From: Laetiporus sulphureus 93-53
Lineage: Eukaryota; Basidiomycota; Agaricomycetes; Polyporales; Laetiporaceae
Assembly (NCBI RefSeq): GCF_001632365.1
Contig: NW_024468517.1
Location: forward strand, 454,829-518,828
Reading direction: 5' to 3'
Length of the DNA stretch: 64,000 nucleotides
Below are positions 23,754 to 37,300 of this stretch, piece after piece. The position numbers and the translations under genes were made by a program. The notes beneath the pieces are model-generated. The model had not been told where the DNA came from. It ran no database searches and saw only the letters and a list, made by a program, of their open reading frames with translations. Each line of letters starts with the position of its first letter. Position 1 is the stretch's first letter.

Positions 23754-25533
23754 ATGCCTCGAGAATTACCTGGACTGTACTGGAATGAAGAGAAGCAGCG
23801 ATATTTCCCGCTGTCCTCTAAGCCGAAAATCTCTTCGGCTCTTTCTACTCCCCATGCATACCCATCCGCATATCCACAGCAATCTTTGCGCCCTCTATCG
23901 ATGCGAAATAACTCGGAAAAATCTGAAGCTAAGCGGAGGATAGTGGACAATGTCCATAATATGTGGCATGCCTCGGAGACATCGCGGGCCACAGGTGCCC
24001 CTTGGCGTCGAAGTAGAGCGTTGCAGTGCGTTGCGTGCGATACATGACATATATGTGATCTGAGGACGGGATATTCGTATAGTGATATTTCAGCAATATC
24101 GATGGCACGAACTTCTTTACGCTGCAGTCGGGACATCCCTACACAAGGAATTACGGCCTTTTGCTCTACCGTACGTCATTTCATCGGCTTTCAATGAGAA
24201 AATACGGATTAAACTGCTTGCAGGGGAATACGTCATCCGGGAACGGGTCAACCACTGTCTTAGCGGGTGATGCTCGGGGGTGGCTTCACTACCTCGAGGG
24301 AGACCCTGAACGCATGTCCTGCTCCATGGAGATCAATCTAGGATCCTCGGTAGATGTCGAGCTCAACTGATGGAATCATGTCTTCAACAACCTTCCAACA
24401 GATATCTTCTATATGCTCCTGGGGCACACATTACGTGTATGCTGATCATAATTCCCGATGGCCACATATTCGTTGATTCTCACGCACAGTGCCACGTCGT
24501 TTGGAGCACCAGCAAAAATTCTCGTTCGGAACAGCTACCCTGAAGAGTAGGTCTGCCTTTCCTTGTCTGGAGTCTTCCTAATCAGTACAGCCAGGGCCTG
24601 GTCAATATTTGGGCTCTCAGAACGCACATGCCATGATGTGTGGAATGCACATTTGTATGACCGTAGGCTTTTGCTAGGTGCGTCCGGAAGCCATGCATGC
24701 GCAACTGTACGCTTATACAGTTGAATGAAGGCGCGGCGAAAAAGGCGTATGTGTTGCTAGATATTGAGATTGGACGAGGATCGCAGACCCTTGAGACGGG
24801 CAGCGACGTGCTGGCTGTCCACCTGGATAATGTAGGTGCATCTGCCGCCGTTGGATCTGTGGTTTCGTTTATGATTGATGACATGGTAGCACCTCGCCTA
24901 TACTGGGACTCGACATGGGCTCATCAATCGTTTTGACACACGCATAAACACGCGAACTCGTCAAACATTGTTAGACCAAAGATTCCAGAGAACTACGAGC
25001 TCCATCACCCATCTCAACATCGTACATGATTGGGAGCTGCTCGTCAGTACGATCCGAGGTGACGTGAGTCTTGTCTGCACAAAAGGGACGTACGCGAATC
25101 TGAAGCTGCTGTTGACAGCTAGAAACGCATGACATGCGGTTTATGCGCGGGGCGACGCCGCTTATGCAGTTTCATGGACACGTTAATTCGTATAGCTTCC
25201 CATTGGTACGTTCTAATTGCAAGCTGTTCTGCATGAACAGTCCTCATTCGATCATAACAGGGACTTGCTGTCGATCCACAGGAGGACTTCCTCTTTGCAG
25301 CAGGGCAAGATCATATTGTACGCAGCTGGTCTCTACGTACGGGGCAGCGAGTCATTTCACCGGCCGATTGTGCATGCATCGAGCAAAAGCCACTGCTTGA
25401 CAGAGCATTTGACGGATATATCGCAGCCATGCAGGTATTATCGACCGACATGGGTCCATGTTTATGGGTCGCATCGGGCCCTACTTTGCATTTGTATCAT
25501 CTTGGTCAACGCAGTGTTGAGATCCTGGCATAA
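23754..25533 (+). CDS. DCAF4-like WD40-repeat protein
   Basis: Probable substrate receptor of a CUL4-DDB1 ubiquitin ligase, by family; the partner is not shown here. Nine exons (23754-24025, 24094-24349, 24402-24436, 24490-24546, 24586-24677, 24731-24831, 24890-25063, 25119-25205, 25261-25533) sum to 448 residues. Exon 3 is only 35 nt. The start MPRELPGLYWNEEKQRYF is the DCAF4 N-terminal motif. WD40 blades follow: VLAGDARGWLHYLEG, SSICSWGTHYVATSFG, VWNAHLYDRRLLLGAAKKA, YTGTRHGLINRFDTR (holding the WDxR-type FDTR), FHGHVNSYSFPL and DFLFAAGQDHIVRSWSLRTG. Single-frame reading shows stops in several places, but each is removed by a GT-AG intron, so the gene looks intact. Introns are 39-68 nt. Confidence 0.88.
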
Positions 25534-25899
25534 CCGCAATCCTGCAGTTTATAAACAAATAGTCTCATGGATGAGTTAATCTGAGGTCGACCAAGCCGTT
25601 GGCCGGCTGCATGGCACCTGGCCGTCCATCGCAAATCATCACGTTGTCTAGAGGTCTACTCGCAATCGATGAGACGCCATGTCAGAGCGAAAATCTATGT
25701 ATATGATTTAAACGATTATACGTCCCACAAAGCAACCCGGAAACATGATGGTATATTACGAGGTATATGACGATCCTGTCGCCTCCGTTCGTATCCATGA
25801 TTTGTGAGCTATTAACCACTTCCGAATGATTCACCCCCATGTCAATGCAGTATCACCAGGATCAGTTCATACACTGGCACCTGATCAATCGGAATGAAC
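25534..25899. other. intergenic between convergent DCAF4-like and MOB2-like genes
   Basis: About 365 bp of 3' flanking sequence for two convergent genes. No gene or RNA seen. Confidence 0.5.
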
Positions 25900-26900
25900 T
25901 CATGCCTCCAGGATGCCCATCTCTTTCCATCGGTCCCACAGCGCGCCGATGCCGACGGGCGAGTTGGGCTGACCCTTGACATCCTTGATATCTAGCAGCT
26001 CATACTCCTTGCCGAACGCGAGGAAGTGTGCGAACAGGGAGTTGAAGTGCGGTTCACTACGGAGATGAAGGATCTGCGGGTAGTGTACGTAATACAAGTG
26101 CGCGAAGACGCGTAGCAGTTGGCGATATACATGCTTCACGGTCGATGGGAACGTTTGAGGGAATTCCCGCCCTGCAGATAGATCGTTAAGCAAAGCGATC
26201 AAAGGAACTGGGAGATGGTTGCCACGTACCAGATTTCGTGGGGAACACGTTGTCGTCGTCAAGCAAGTCTTGCACCCAGGTCATCACGTAGTCGATGTAC
26301 GTGGGTGCAGGCAGTTGGACACTCTTCCGGTCCTGATTGATCCATGTGTAGTTCAAACTGGCAGGAACGGTTTGAGCAGGCGCTAAGTAGCGCTGGAGCA
26401 GTATGTTGGCTTACGATGGTCCAGCTGACATAGTGGGACACGACTGCTGAGTACAGCACTCAGAGAGCGCTCCATAGAACAAGTTGAGGTTCTGATAGAA
26501 ATCAAAAACTTTCAGATGTGAAGAATCGAAGTATCGGCGGGTGATCGACGGTCAGTCAGCTCAACAGACCGTGACGCGGGCAACATTGCGACACTCACTG
26601 TTGGCAGCAACCCACTCCATAACGTCTGCATACTTCGGAAGCATAACAATGTGCTTGAAATTCCCCTTGACGAGCGCCGCCTCCACGAACGGGCTACATA
26701 GGTAAAGTGGCTTGGGAGCTGCTGGCATTGTCGGCGTGCCAGGTAGTGACTCAGTGGACGGAAACGACGAAGAGGTCGGTGTCGTAGAGCGTTTCGGAGG
26801 GCGAGGTGCCCGTGTCATAGATCTTCTGAGAATAGTGAAATTAACATCTAACAGAGTGAAGGACAGCAAACACAAACCCGAACGAGTTAAAGAACGACAT
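25900..26900 (-). CDS. MOB2: MOB family kinase activator, MOB2-like
   Basis: Co-activator that binds the N-terminal region of NDR/LATS-type kinases (Cbk1/Orb6 pathway: polarity and morphogenesis). Exon 1 is 23 nt (26900-26878, MSFFNSFG), then GRSMTRAPRPPKRST and a Ser/Thr/Pro linker. The MOB fold follows: PFVEAALVKGNFKHIVMLPK, VMEWVAAN, FDFYQNLNLFYGALSECC, SCPTMSAGP, LPAPTYIDYVMTWVQDLL, FPTKSGREFPQTF, RVFAHLYYVHY and HFNSLFAHFLAFGKEYELLD. The C-x4-C and His-rich helix supply the usual zinc ligands. The VKGNFK..MLPKYADVMEWVA block is closer to MOB2 than to MOB1. It is divergent from TPR. Confidence 0.92.
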
Positions 26901-27212
26901 TATGCTGAAACCGAGCGCTCAAAGTTTGATGTATGGTTATGTATGGAGTCGATGATATGGACGCAGATTGGCTGTACAAGACCAAGCCCTTTAAAGACCT
27001 GATACTCGGCGAGGAACTTGGTGACACTTGACCAGCAGCAAGCTCCAAATTGGGACATATCATATCCTCAATGTATGTTTTGACATGTTTAATTCCCAGG
27101 GTCTTGCCAAACATCGTCAAACGTTCACTTAGGCCGCAAGCAAGCACGACACCATCCAACCTCAACCATACCATTTCCCACCACATTTCCTGTCGGGGTT
27201 CCTGCCCTGGAA
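26901..27212. promoter_or_regulatory. divergent promoter region, MOB2-like / TPR
   Basis: About 310 bp between head-to-head start codons; both genes must be driven from here. No individual binding site is asserted. Confidence 0.5.
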
Positions 27213-30200
27213 ATGATGAAGACTCGTCGAAAAAGCAAGGCAGCGGCTGCTGCTGCCGCGGAAGCAGCAGCAGCAGAGGCGTCGACCAGAGACAGTTCAC
27301 CCGCCCCAGCTGCGTCCCAGGACGTAGCGTTCTCCGTCACGATTCCTAACGAACTTGACACGAATGCATTGGTGGAATTGATACCTGATTTGAATCCTTC
27401 TTCTCCTTCGCCGAGCGCGATTGTATCACTTTATCGCCTTTTGCTCTCTCATGCATCTGAGAATGACGCAACGCGGAAAGAGCTGGAGGAGGCGCGTGCT
27501 GAGATTGAGCGGAAGGATGTCGAACTTGATCAGGCCCTCCAAGACAAAGAGTCCGCTACGAGGGATCTAGAGAGCGCGTTGGAGAGTGTGCGAGCAGAGC
27601 TACAGACAGCTAAAAGCGACAAGGAGGAACTAGGTGTGTTCGGACATGAGGCCTCAGTAGCACTTATCTTCTGACAATTGCACGCAGCCACTTCGCGGAA
27701 TGCACTACGGACACAGATCACGGCGATCTCGACGACGCAGTCGGCCGCGTCTACGGAAGTAGTGCTACTCAAGCAGAAGATCGAGGATGTGGAACGCGAA
27801 AAGCGCGATCTTCTAACCGTCGTTAGCAGGATGGAGGATGATAGCACTCAGAGGGAAAGTAAGTTATTCCATCATTCTCTTGCGGGCGATTTTGGTAATC
27901 CCGTTCTATCAGCGGAAATCCAAACGCTCCGGGGCAGCCTCAAGCAGGCGCGTCAGGACCACCAAGAGCTCGAGCGCCAGCTGCGAGAACTCAAGTCCAA
28001 CGAGACAGCTTCTAAGGTACGTACTGTCCTATCTGTGATGCTGGTTGTGTTCGCTGATTCCGCGTAGTTCAAGATTGAAACGCTCACTCAGCAGCTCACT
28101 CTTGAGCAAGAGCAGGCCGCTCGTACCTCGGACGAACTCGCGGCAAAGGTCCATGAGTTCGCCGCATACCGCCGCGACAAACTGGGAGAGGTCGCGAAGC
28201 TGCAAGGGGACCGTGATGCGCTCGCTGCAAGACTCCAGACGGCTGAGAGCCAGCTTGAAACGCTACGGACGCAGCATGCTGACCAACTACGCAGGCATGA
28301 ACGGGCGACGTCGGAGCTCAACCAAGTGACAAGACAGTTTGCTGAGCAGAAAGAGTCATTTGCTACTGAGACGACAAGCCTGCGGAATTTGGTGGCCAAG
28401 ATGCAAGAGCGTGAGCAGGCGACGAAGAAGATCGTTGACGAGATTGATCGAAAGTGGAATGATGTGAATGCGAAGGCAGAGAGGCGTGAGGCTGTGCTGA
28501 GAGAGGATATTTTAGAGCAGACGCAGCGGGCCGAGGAGGCAGAGAAGAGAGCGGCGGAGCTGGATCGTATCTTGCATGGCGTCGAGCACGGCGAGTTCCC
28601 AATGCCATCCTTCGCTTCTGGTGGCCAGAGCTTCAGCACACCCGTCCGTGGCCCAGGAACACCGTCGATGGCTAATATCGGCACGCCGGACTTCCTGTCG
28701 CAAAGCATGCTGAGCCCCACTGTGGCTATGGCGAGCCGAGCGCAGAAGGGCGGAAAGACCTTCACCGAAGTCTATACTGATTACGTCCGTTTGCAAGAAG
28801 AGTACGCAAGGAAGTCGGCCGAGTTTGACAATATGGACCGCACTTTATCGGCTGTCCTGGCTCAGATTGAGGAAAGGGCGCGTACTTATTCTTTCAGCCG
28901 ACTACCTTCCGAGAGCTCACCTGGAAATCATACAGGCACCTATTCTATCGCAGCAGCGCGCGGAGTATGAGCGTCTGCAGTTGGAGGCTTCTGACCTCGC
29001 TTCACAACTCGCGCAGGCAATTGCTGAGCGTGAAGCCTATGCGTCAAGTGCACACGAGAATGAGCAGAAGCTGAGGAGGAGCTCTAAGGAGAACAGCCTT
29101 CTACAGAAACAGCTGGATGATCTTGGCCGCCAAGTGCGAAGACTCCTTAAGGAACTCGGCCGCGCGCAAGATCCCTCTATCCCACCTGATGATGAGCTCG
29201 AGGCTGACCAAAGCACAAGACCGGCTGAGACCATCGATGCTGTAATCACAAACAACTTGGTGCTGTTCCGGTCCATTCCCCAGCTTCAGGAGCAGAATCA
29301 GAAGCTGCTCAAAATTACGCGTGAGCTAGGGGCAAAACTGGAGTCCGAGGAACGAGAATATCGCGAGTTTTTGGATAAAGAACAGAGTGAAGCGATAGAG
29401 GAAGCACATGCCGCTATCAAGCAGCTCCAGGAGCAACTCGAGAGCCAGAAGAAGAGCAGCGAGATCACAATTCAGGCATACATGAAGGAACGAGACTCGT
29501 TGCGGGCTCTGCTTGCCAGGGAGAACGCTCAAGCGTCGCTGGCAATGAGTGGAATAGTACATGACGAGCAGCGTGCCGTCGAGCGGACGGATGTGGAGAA
29601 CGAACTCGCGGAGGTTCAAAGCCAGTTCGAGGCATATCGAAGCGAGATGAGTATCGACAGCGGCCGCCTCAGAGATGAAGCTCAGGCTGCTCGCACGGAG
29701 GCAAACCAGTTAGGCGCTGCTCTCGCAAAGGCAAATGCCAGATTGGAGCACATGACAGGTGAGTCTCTACGTTATATTTATTGGTCACTCAGCATTCAAC
29801 TTCGACAATAGAGCGTTATCGTGTCCTACAAGGCGAGAAGGAGATGCAGACGAAAGAGATGGAGAGCCTTTCCAATCGCAACCAGCAGCTATTGAGCCAA
29901 TACACTCGCATCGACATCGAATGTAAACGCGTCTCAGACGACTTGAGCACTGCCAATGGTACTGTAGAACGTCTCCGGACCGAGAGCGCAAACCTGCGTG
30001 CCGAGAAAAAGATTTGGAAGGTTGTAGCATCAGCGGTATATCACTCTCCCATTTCTGATGGTGCTGTATATGCAGGACGTCGAAGCTCGCTTGATGGAGG
30101 AGAATCGTGCTCTAGCGCTGGAGCGTTCCCACCTCACCGATCTCATGGCTAATGTGCAAAAGATGCACAATGACCTTGATCGATCTGGTGAGAGTGATCG

Positions 30201-33200
30201 TCGACGATTGGAGAATCAGGTTCAGATGCTCGAGAACCAAACGTACGTGTTGCAAAGATCATCACGATTTGTTAGATTGAACCGTTCGATTGCAGACAAG
30301 ATCTCAGGTTGCAACTTGTTCAAGAGCGAGACAGCCTTCGGCATCTGACTCTGCAGAATAATTTTGAAACGAAGGAGTTGCGTGCTCGCGTGGAGAGAAG
30401 CGTGAGTGTCTGTGTTTCCATCTGCAAAGTTGACGGACCACCAATTGTTTCGTCTAGGCGGAAGAGCTTGCCAAGACTCGCGAGTCTTTGGTTGCTGCAG
30501 AGACAAGCAAGAAGCACCTCGAAGAACGCGTCGAGCAGTTGACTAAGCAGTTGCAAGCCAACGAAGAGAAGCTTGCTGTCTACGAACGGCGAGCAACTGG
30601 TGCTAACGGTGCCACTACACGTAGCGATGAGAACATGACGCGTGAGCAACAACTTGAAGCAGAAGTTGCTGAGCTCAGGTTCGTAGTGCTCTACCTAGGT
30701 CGTGACATCTTCTGAGCTATCATACCAGGTCTGCTTTGAAGGTCGCGGAAGTTGACCTGGCGGCTGCTCGTAGCCATGTGCAACAATTCCAAGACATCAG
30801 CCAAGCGAACGAGTTAGCCCTTGCCACCTTGAATGCGACTCATGATGAATACAAAGCTTCTACTGAAGCTGAGCTCGCTCGTCAAAATGTGGGTGTTATG
30901 GTCCTTATATACCGTTCTTTACGCTTATGTGCATTCCAGTCCGAGATCGAGGCCCTCCAAGAAAAGCTTCGAACCGCTCAGCAAGAGCTCGCACAGGTCA
31001 CGCGGAATAATGCAGAGCTTCAGCGCAGCTTGGACACTGAGCGTGTAGCTTGGGCCAATGACAGGAAGACACTCGAGGATACGATCGTCGAGATGAGCAC
31101 GTCGGAGAGAGCCATTGAAAACGACCGCGAGTCTCGCGAACGGGAGATCGGACAAATCGAGCAACAAGCCAAGGCAAGCTACTGTATAACATGTGGTACA
31201 TAGTGTGCTAAACATTGCAATAGGCGGCCGAGGAACGATACGCTCGCGAAGTTGTGGCTCATGCTGAAGCACTTAAGAGTGTTGCGGACCTCAGAGAGCA
31301 ACTTGCAAAGGCTCAATCGTTGGTCAGAGATCACTCCTCAGCGGCGCAGACTGCGCAAGCTCGATTGACAGCATCTGAGGCCAGTTGGAAGCAGCAGAAG
31401 GAGGCATTAGACAAGGAGATTGCAGACTTGAACTCTAGGTGGGCATTGCGGTCAGATGCTTTAGACGACTGTTCATAATATCATCCGCAGGTGTAAGGAC
31501 CTCAACGCGCAGAACAGTCTTCTGCACCAGCACCTCGATTCTGTCACCTCGCAGGCTGCGAGGATCAGAGAGGCGGCAGCATCTTCCGCGGAAGTTGCAG
31601 AAACAGATTCCGGAGATGAGGCGGACACGAAGTTGGCCGAGCTGCGCTCTGTAATCGCTTACCTGCGAAGAGAGAAGGATATCGCCGAGATGCAGCTCGA
31701 ACTTAGCAGACAGGAGAATCTGCGTCTGAAGACTCAGATTGACCATCTCACGAAGAGCCTAGATGAATGCCACCAAGAACTATCGGAGGTAGGGATACTG
31801 TTCCGATATTGCTCTGCATGTGGTCGCTCATTGCGTGCTCTATCAGGAACGAGAGCGTGCTGCCAGTGCCGCTCCATCAGAAGCTCAACACAAAGAACTT
31901 ATCGAGAGAGTCAACCAGCTCAATATTCTCCGTGAAAGTAATGCTACCCTTCGTGCTGATTGCGAGGCATCTGCGAAACGGGTCCAAGAGCTGGATAGCA
32001 AGTTGAAAGAGCTGTCTGCCCAGCTCGATCCTGCCAAAGAAGATCTGAGCGTTGCTCGAGCCGAACTCGAAGCCAAGGACCGTCAAATAAGTCGTTTGGA
32101 GGACGAGAACCGAAAATGGAAAGAGCGGAACTCGCAGCTCTTGAGCAAGGTTCGTGTTGGCATGTTGCATGAGATCGATCAGGGAAGTGACATTGTTTGA
32201 TAGTATGATCGCATTGATCCAGCGGAAGTGGACTCATTGAAGGAGGAAATTGTTCAACTCAAAGAAGCCATCACGGAGCGTGATGGACGTATTACTGCCC
32301 AGGCCGAACGGGTATTACAGCTCGCTTTTTCTAATTAATGGCAGAGTGTGCTAACAGGACACTACGCAGGTGGTAGCATTGGAGAACATCGTCACTCGTC
32401 ATAAGGAGACCGGACAAAAGAACAATCAGAAGTATCTCGCGCGCTTTGCTCAGTTTAATGCCGAGAAGGCCCAATTGCAGGAGCAAATCGGTCAACTACA
32501 AGAGAACCTGCGCACAATCACTGCGGAGCGAGACGACCTGAAAGCTCGTGCAGGCGGTGGTGCTACGTCCGCGTCTTCAAGAGAGCAAGAATTGTCGCAG
32601 CAGCTCGAGAGCTTGCGTTCCGACAAGGCTGCTTTGGAGAGTTTCCTGGAAGAGCGTGACGTTCGTGTTGAGCGATCGTCTACTCAGATAGACGAACTGA
32701 ACAACATTATTGTAAGTCATGGCTCGCTCCGTGCCGTTATGCTGCTCTAATGACCGCGCCAGGCTTCTCTGAGGGAGGAACGGGATAAGTTGCTCGCCGA
32801 GAAGGTGGCCCCAGGCGTCAACGCAGCTGCAGTCGCTCCAGAATCTCAGTGGCAATCTGAAAAGGCGGAAATTATAAAGGCTCGTGATGAGGCGTTGGCC
32901 CAAGTTCAGGTCAGGATTGGGTGATGTTCGCACCATGCAAAAGCTCACGTGTTTCACAATCTCGTAGCTGGCCAAGGAGCAAGCTCAGAAGGCCGCCGAT
33001 GAAGCCAAGAATATCCGACTTGCCAATGTGAGTTTGGAGGCTGCTCATTGTGACCGGAGCTCAATTGCTTCGATTGTAGGAGAAATTCCAAGTCAGAATC
33101 CAAGACTTGTCAAAGGCGAGGGTGGCCGATAGTGAGAAGGCTGCAGCTCAGCAGCAGGCGGCTGTGACTGCTGCGGTGGAGAAGCTGAGGAAGGAGCTGC

Positions 33201-33991
33201 AGGCATCTGCTCCGTCGGATGAGATCGCTGCCCGACACGCGCGAGAATTGAGACAGCTGGAGGAACGGCTGACCGCAGTGCACGGAGACAAGCTGAGGGC
33301 CGCAGTGGATGCGGCGGTGCTGAAGGCAAGGGGGGAAACGGCTTTTAGCTTCGCAACGCCAGGTGGTGGGCAGAGAGCGGCTATTGAGACTGCGGTTGAG
33401 CAGAGGTTGAAGGTACAGCATGAGCAAGAAATCGCTTCTGCTGTTGACCGGGGACGCATGGAACAAGCTGCGAAGAGCAAGCTCAAAGACCAGCAGCTTG
33501 TGAGAGCGCAGACGAAGTTGAAGGAACTTGAAGCTCAGATCTTGGAATGGCGTCAGAACGGAATCCTTGACGAAGAGAAAATTACCGCCACGAAAGCTCC
33601 AGCAACTGCTCCTCCCCCCAAGTCAGCCCCGAGCTCCAATATAACGGGCACTGTTGCTTCAAAATCTTTGCCTCATAAGCCACCCGTCCCGCGGTCACCT
33701 TCTGGGGAAGGATCAAGTCGTGGGAGAGGAGCTGCTCGAGGCGGTGCAAGGGGTGCGCCGCTGGCTATCCGAGGTACTGCGAGAGGACGAGGTGGTGCGC
33801 ATGTTCCTTCGCCTACTTCTACCACCGGAGAATCCGCAGTAGCAGGTGTTTCAATTGTTGGGGCGGCAGCGAAGCGCGGTCGAGATGAAGAGGCAGGATC
33901 GGATGATTCGTTGGCCAAGCGTCTTAAACCCGGAGAGGGCCTTAGCAAACCAGTGGCTCTGCGTCGTGATAGAGTCCCACCGCCTTCATGA
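27213..33991 (+). CDS. MLP1: nuclear-basket protein TPR/MLP1
   Basis: Very long coiled-coil protein of the nuclear face of the pore, involved in mRNA export surveillance and chromatin tethering. The start is ATG at 27213 or 27216 (MKTRRKSK), followed by a basic stretch, an Ala-rich run and a folded-looking N-term (VELIPDLNPSSPSP). Then come thousands of bases of heptad-like Glu/Gln/Leu/Lys sequence in about 20 exons, with introns at for example 27633, 28018, 29759, 30018, 30243, 30682, 31437, 31790, 32150 and 32713. The family signature is at 29250-29345: NNLVLFRSIPQLQEQNQKLL then ITRELGAKLE. The C-terminal tail (about 33600-33988) is disordered, Gly/Arg-rich and contains KRGRDEE and a KRLK nuclear-localisation type motif. 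Exact exon edges were not all resolved; the product is roughly 1,900 residues. Confidence 0.92.
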
Positions 33992-34349
33992 TTGTCTTGT
34001 TACATTGTGTCTTACGCATCTTGTCCTATCACGCACTTACATTAAGTTATGGACTTTGCTCGCTGTACATTATTGCTAGCCGACGGCAGATTACCTCTGA
34101 ATGATATTCCTCTATCCTCTACCATCATTCTTATACGTAAATGGAAATCGGATTCGGAGTGAAAGAAGCATCAGTACAGGGCTGTCAAGGCAATCGAGAA
34201 CACAGACAGCATTAAATAAAACCAATCCACGACAACGATAGCAAGCATGCGCAGACAAAGTGTGAAAACAGTCCGAGTCCGAAGGCAAGGTAGGCGCTGA
34301 CTGATCGGAGAAGCGGTATAAGATCAAAGAAAAACGGTCTAGTCATGGA
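33992..34349. other. intergenic between convergent TPR and kinase genes
   Basis: About 360 bp. AT-rich 3' flanks of both genes. No gene or RNA seen. Confidence 0.5.
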
Positions 34350-37300
34350 TCATGCATCTCTGACCATTCCAACTCCAGACTTCCCGAGGGTTATTGCCTT
34401 GAAAGCTTTCCGCATCATGATAGCAACTTTTTTGCCCGGGGTATCGAGGTTGACAGAGTTTCGATTGCTTGGGTACATAGTCGAGATACTATGCTCTGCG
34501 GAGCCAGACCCCCAACAGCGGCCGCTGGAATGCGGTGGGGGCGTTGTCAGCTTAGATGTGGCGTCTGGAGACACAAGCTGCTGGCTCTGCCTAGAGATTG
34601 GTGATGATGTGTCCTTGATCGACCAAGTATGATAGGGCTGACGTTCCTCAACCGTCGACGCATGGGAGCTATATGTCATCGATCTCGGTGTTCAACAAAT
34701 AAGGCAGAGTTCTGTTGACTTACCATTCGGGGTTCTCATCATCATGCCCGTTAGCAGCATCTGTTCGAAAGGTTGCAGGTGGATGAAGGGAGTTCGATGA
34801 ATCGACATGATGTGGCGTATCCGAATTTTGCAGAATAGCCTTAGACGAAGAGGCAATGAATACATTCCTGTCGACTACCTCGGAAAGCCGGCGAGGACGA
34901 GGGTTCGTGGCAACTGCGACGTCACACATACATCAGTACTATAAACGTATGCACTGAGCGCAGTAACTTACGTTTTTCGATCTCGAGTTCCAGTTTGCTC
35001 ACCGGAGTGATAGGAGCGGCAAGGTCATTCTGTGATCTTGACCTCTCCCTACGCTTGGATAGGGAGTCGGAGTAGGCGTCCAAATGGATCCCTGCGAAGG
35101 CTGGTCTGGACATAAGATTCTCTGAGGCTACTCGCCGTCTTCCAGGAACGCTCTCGGGCAAGTCATCGTTCTGATAAGCGACGATAGAGCACGGAGAGTT
35201 GGGAAGACTCGTGGGAGGCGTGCTGCATCGATCATTCGTAGAATATACCACGGACACACTATTTGCTCGTTCACAGAAGCTAGCGGTCGTGGGACTCGGC
35301 TGTTCCAGAGGCGTCGTGTGCACCTCATGCTGCTGGTGGATAAAGATCGTGTTGACCGCGGGAATATTGCGAGGCGTGCGCAGTAATGGGGCAGAGCGGG
35401 TAATCGAAGTGCGCCTCGAGGTAGGCGCAATGGGAAGAGACAGAAGTGGAACAGCGTTATTTGGGTAGACGGCGAATTTCTGTCGCGCATCTTCTACCAC
35501 CTCTGCGAGCCGACGGGTCAGTGTGAGAAATGATAGAGCGAAGATGTCTATCACGCGCACTTTCAACGCTGCGTATCCAACTGGTCATGCGATCAAGGTG
35601 GCTTGTGGATGCTGATTGCGCGAATTTCGGGGCGTCACGCATATTCGATAGGGACGAATACACTAAAATCGCGTCAGCGAACATGAAGACTTTCATGCCA
35701 GAATGATATGTGGAATTCCATCCACTTTACAAAGAGGTATGTTTACCATTGCTCTCGGATTCACCTTCATTGTCCGGCTGAGAAGGCAAGCAGCTAGTTG
35801 CATCACGTAGTCTCAAAGCCTTCATTGAGGCCTTGGACGGCGCTATGGCCCTACCTGGGACATTTGGGTGGTTAGCTTCAGAGCGGACTATGGGAAAAGT
35901 CCAGATACTCACGGAGTGACAACTTCAGGCTCTGCTTGAGGAGACTCAAGCTCGAGTCTCTCGTTGATTTGTCTGAGAGCGATGTGCCTGGTCCTAGATT
36001 TTGTGACGTAGTTAGACGGTCTCAGTCTCCTGCAGTGCATTGGAGAATGTTCCCTCACCTTCTGCAGACTCAACGGCTCCGATTGTAGAAAGACCGTCCT
36101 CGCACGTCGTGGATGCGGCTCGATCTGCATCGTACTCTAAGGACTGGGCGCCTTTTATTTCCCTTGAATCTTGTTGGCTTTGGTCCCCGGCTCCTACAAG
36201 CTCTGCTTGGACGTGTTCATCTTCGTCACGTACGAACAACTCTTGCAGCAGGAGATTGTCCTCGGGGCGTCTAATCTGGCGTTCTCGCCTTTGGGATTCC
36301 GGCTCCGTTACGTTCTTTTTCTCCTCGTCCCGTTGCATCGCCCTCAGCCGCTCTCGCTCCCGCTCGCATTCTTGCATCCTGAGGCGAACCGAGTCCGATA
36401 GGCCTTCCTTTGCGCTGGCGGTGTTCCTGGGGATCGAGGACGGTTTGGCCACATTTTTATTTACTGGCGTGATGTCTTTGAGCACGATGTGGCTGCGAGC
36501 TTCCATGCCGTTGTTGGCCTTGGCACGCATGGAAGGCTGCTCAGCGAGTGGACCGTGGATGGTCTTCTGTGTCAGAGGACGTGTGGAGCTAGGCAGGCCA
36601 CTTCCCAGCGGCTTCACGGGCGTCTTTGCGTTCTTCTTGCGGATGGGGATCCGGCTGTTTTCTTTCCCGTTCGACGACGAGGCTGCGAGGAGACGTGGGG
36701 AGTCGTGATGAGTTTGTGAACGAGAGTGCTCGTCAGAAAGGAGAAGGCTAGACTGTACGCTCGGTTCCTTGGTGATTTGGCGCACTGCCTTGTCTGAATC
36801 TGATCTGTCAGAAGATGAGTGCGAAGCTGACGGGGAGGAAACGTACGATTCGAGTCCAATAGCTTCGGTTGCGATTGCGACCTTGTATGTCTTATAGGAA
36901 TCAAGCTCGACCGGCGTGTGGTACTCTCCTTCTCGCACGGAATTTGAGGTGCCCGTGTGTTCTCCTGCATACTCGTAGGCTTCACGGAAGGCTCAGGTTC
37001 AATCTCCTCTGTATCCTCATGGATTGACGAGGACCGTCCCTGGGAATAACTCATGGAGACCTCGTCTTCGATTTCTGTCGAAAGCAACGATGCATGCGAC
37101 GTAGCACTAGGTATCCCTGCCGCGAGTGTTCAAGAAGATGGGATCGACAAGCGGAAAACACACTCACCATGGAAGATGAACATCGCGTCCGTCCTATCCC
37201 AGTAGCCGTGTGCGATGGCTTTTGAGGCCGTCCAACGTAAATCGGGATTTGGCAGAATCATCATCCTCAATAATTGCTCAAGGCCCTCAGACATGTTCCA

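Noticed and set aside
23754..25533. DCAF4-like gene as a pseudogene
   Set aside because: Apparent stops and frame changes all disappear with GT-AG introns of normal length, and the nine exons sum to whole codons.
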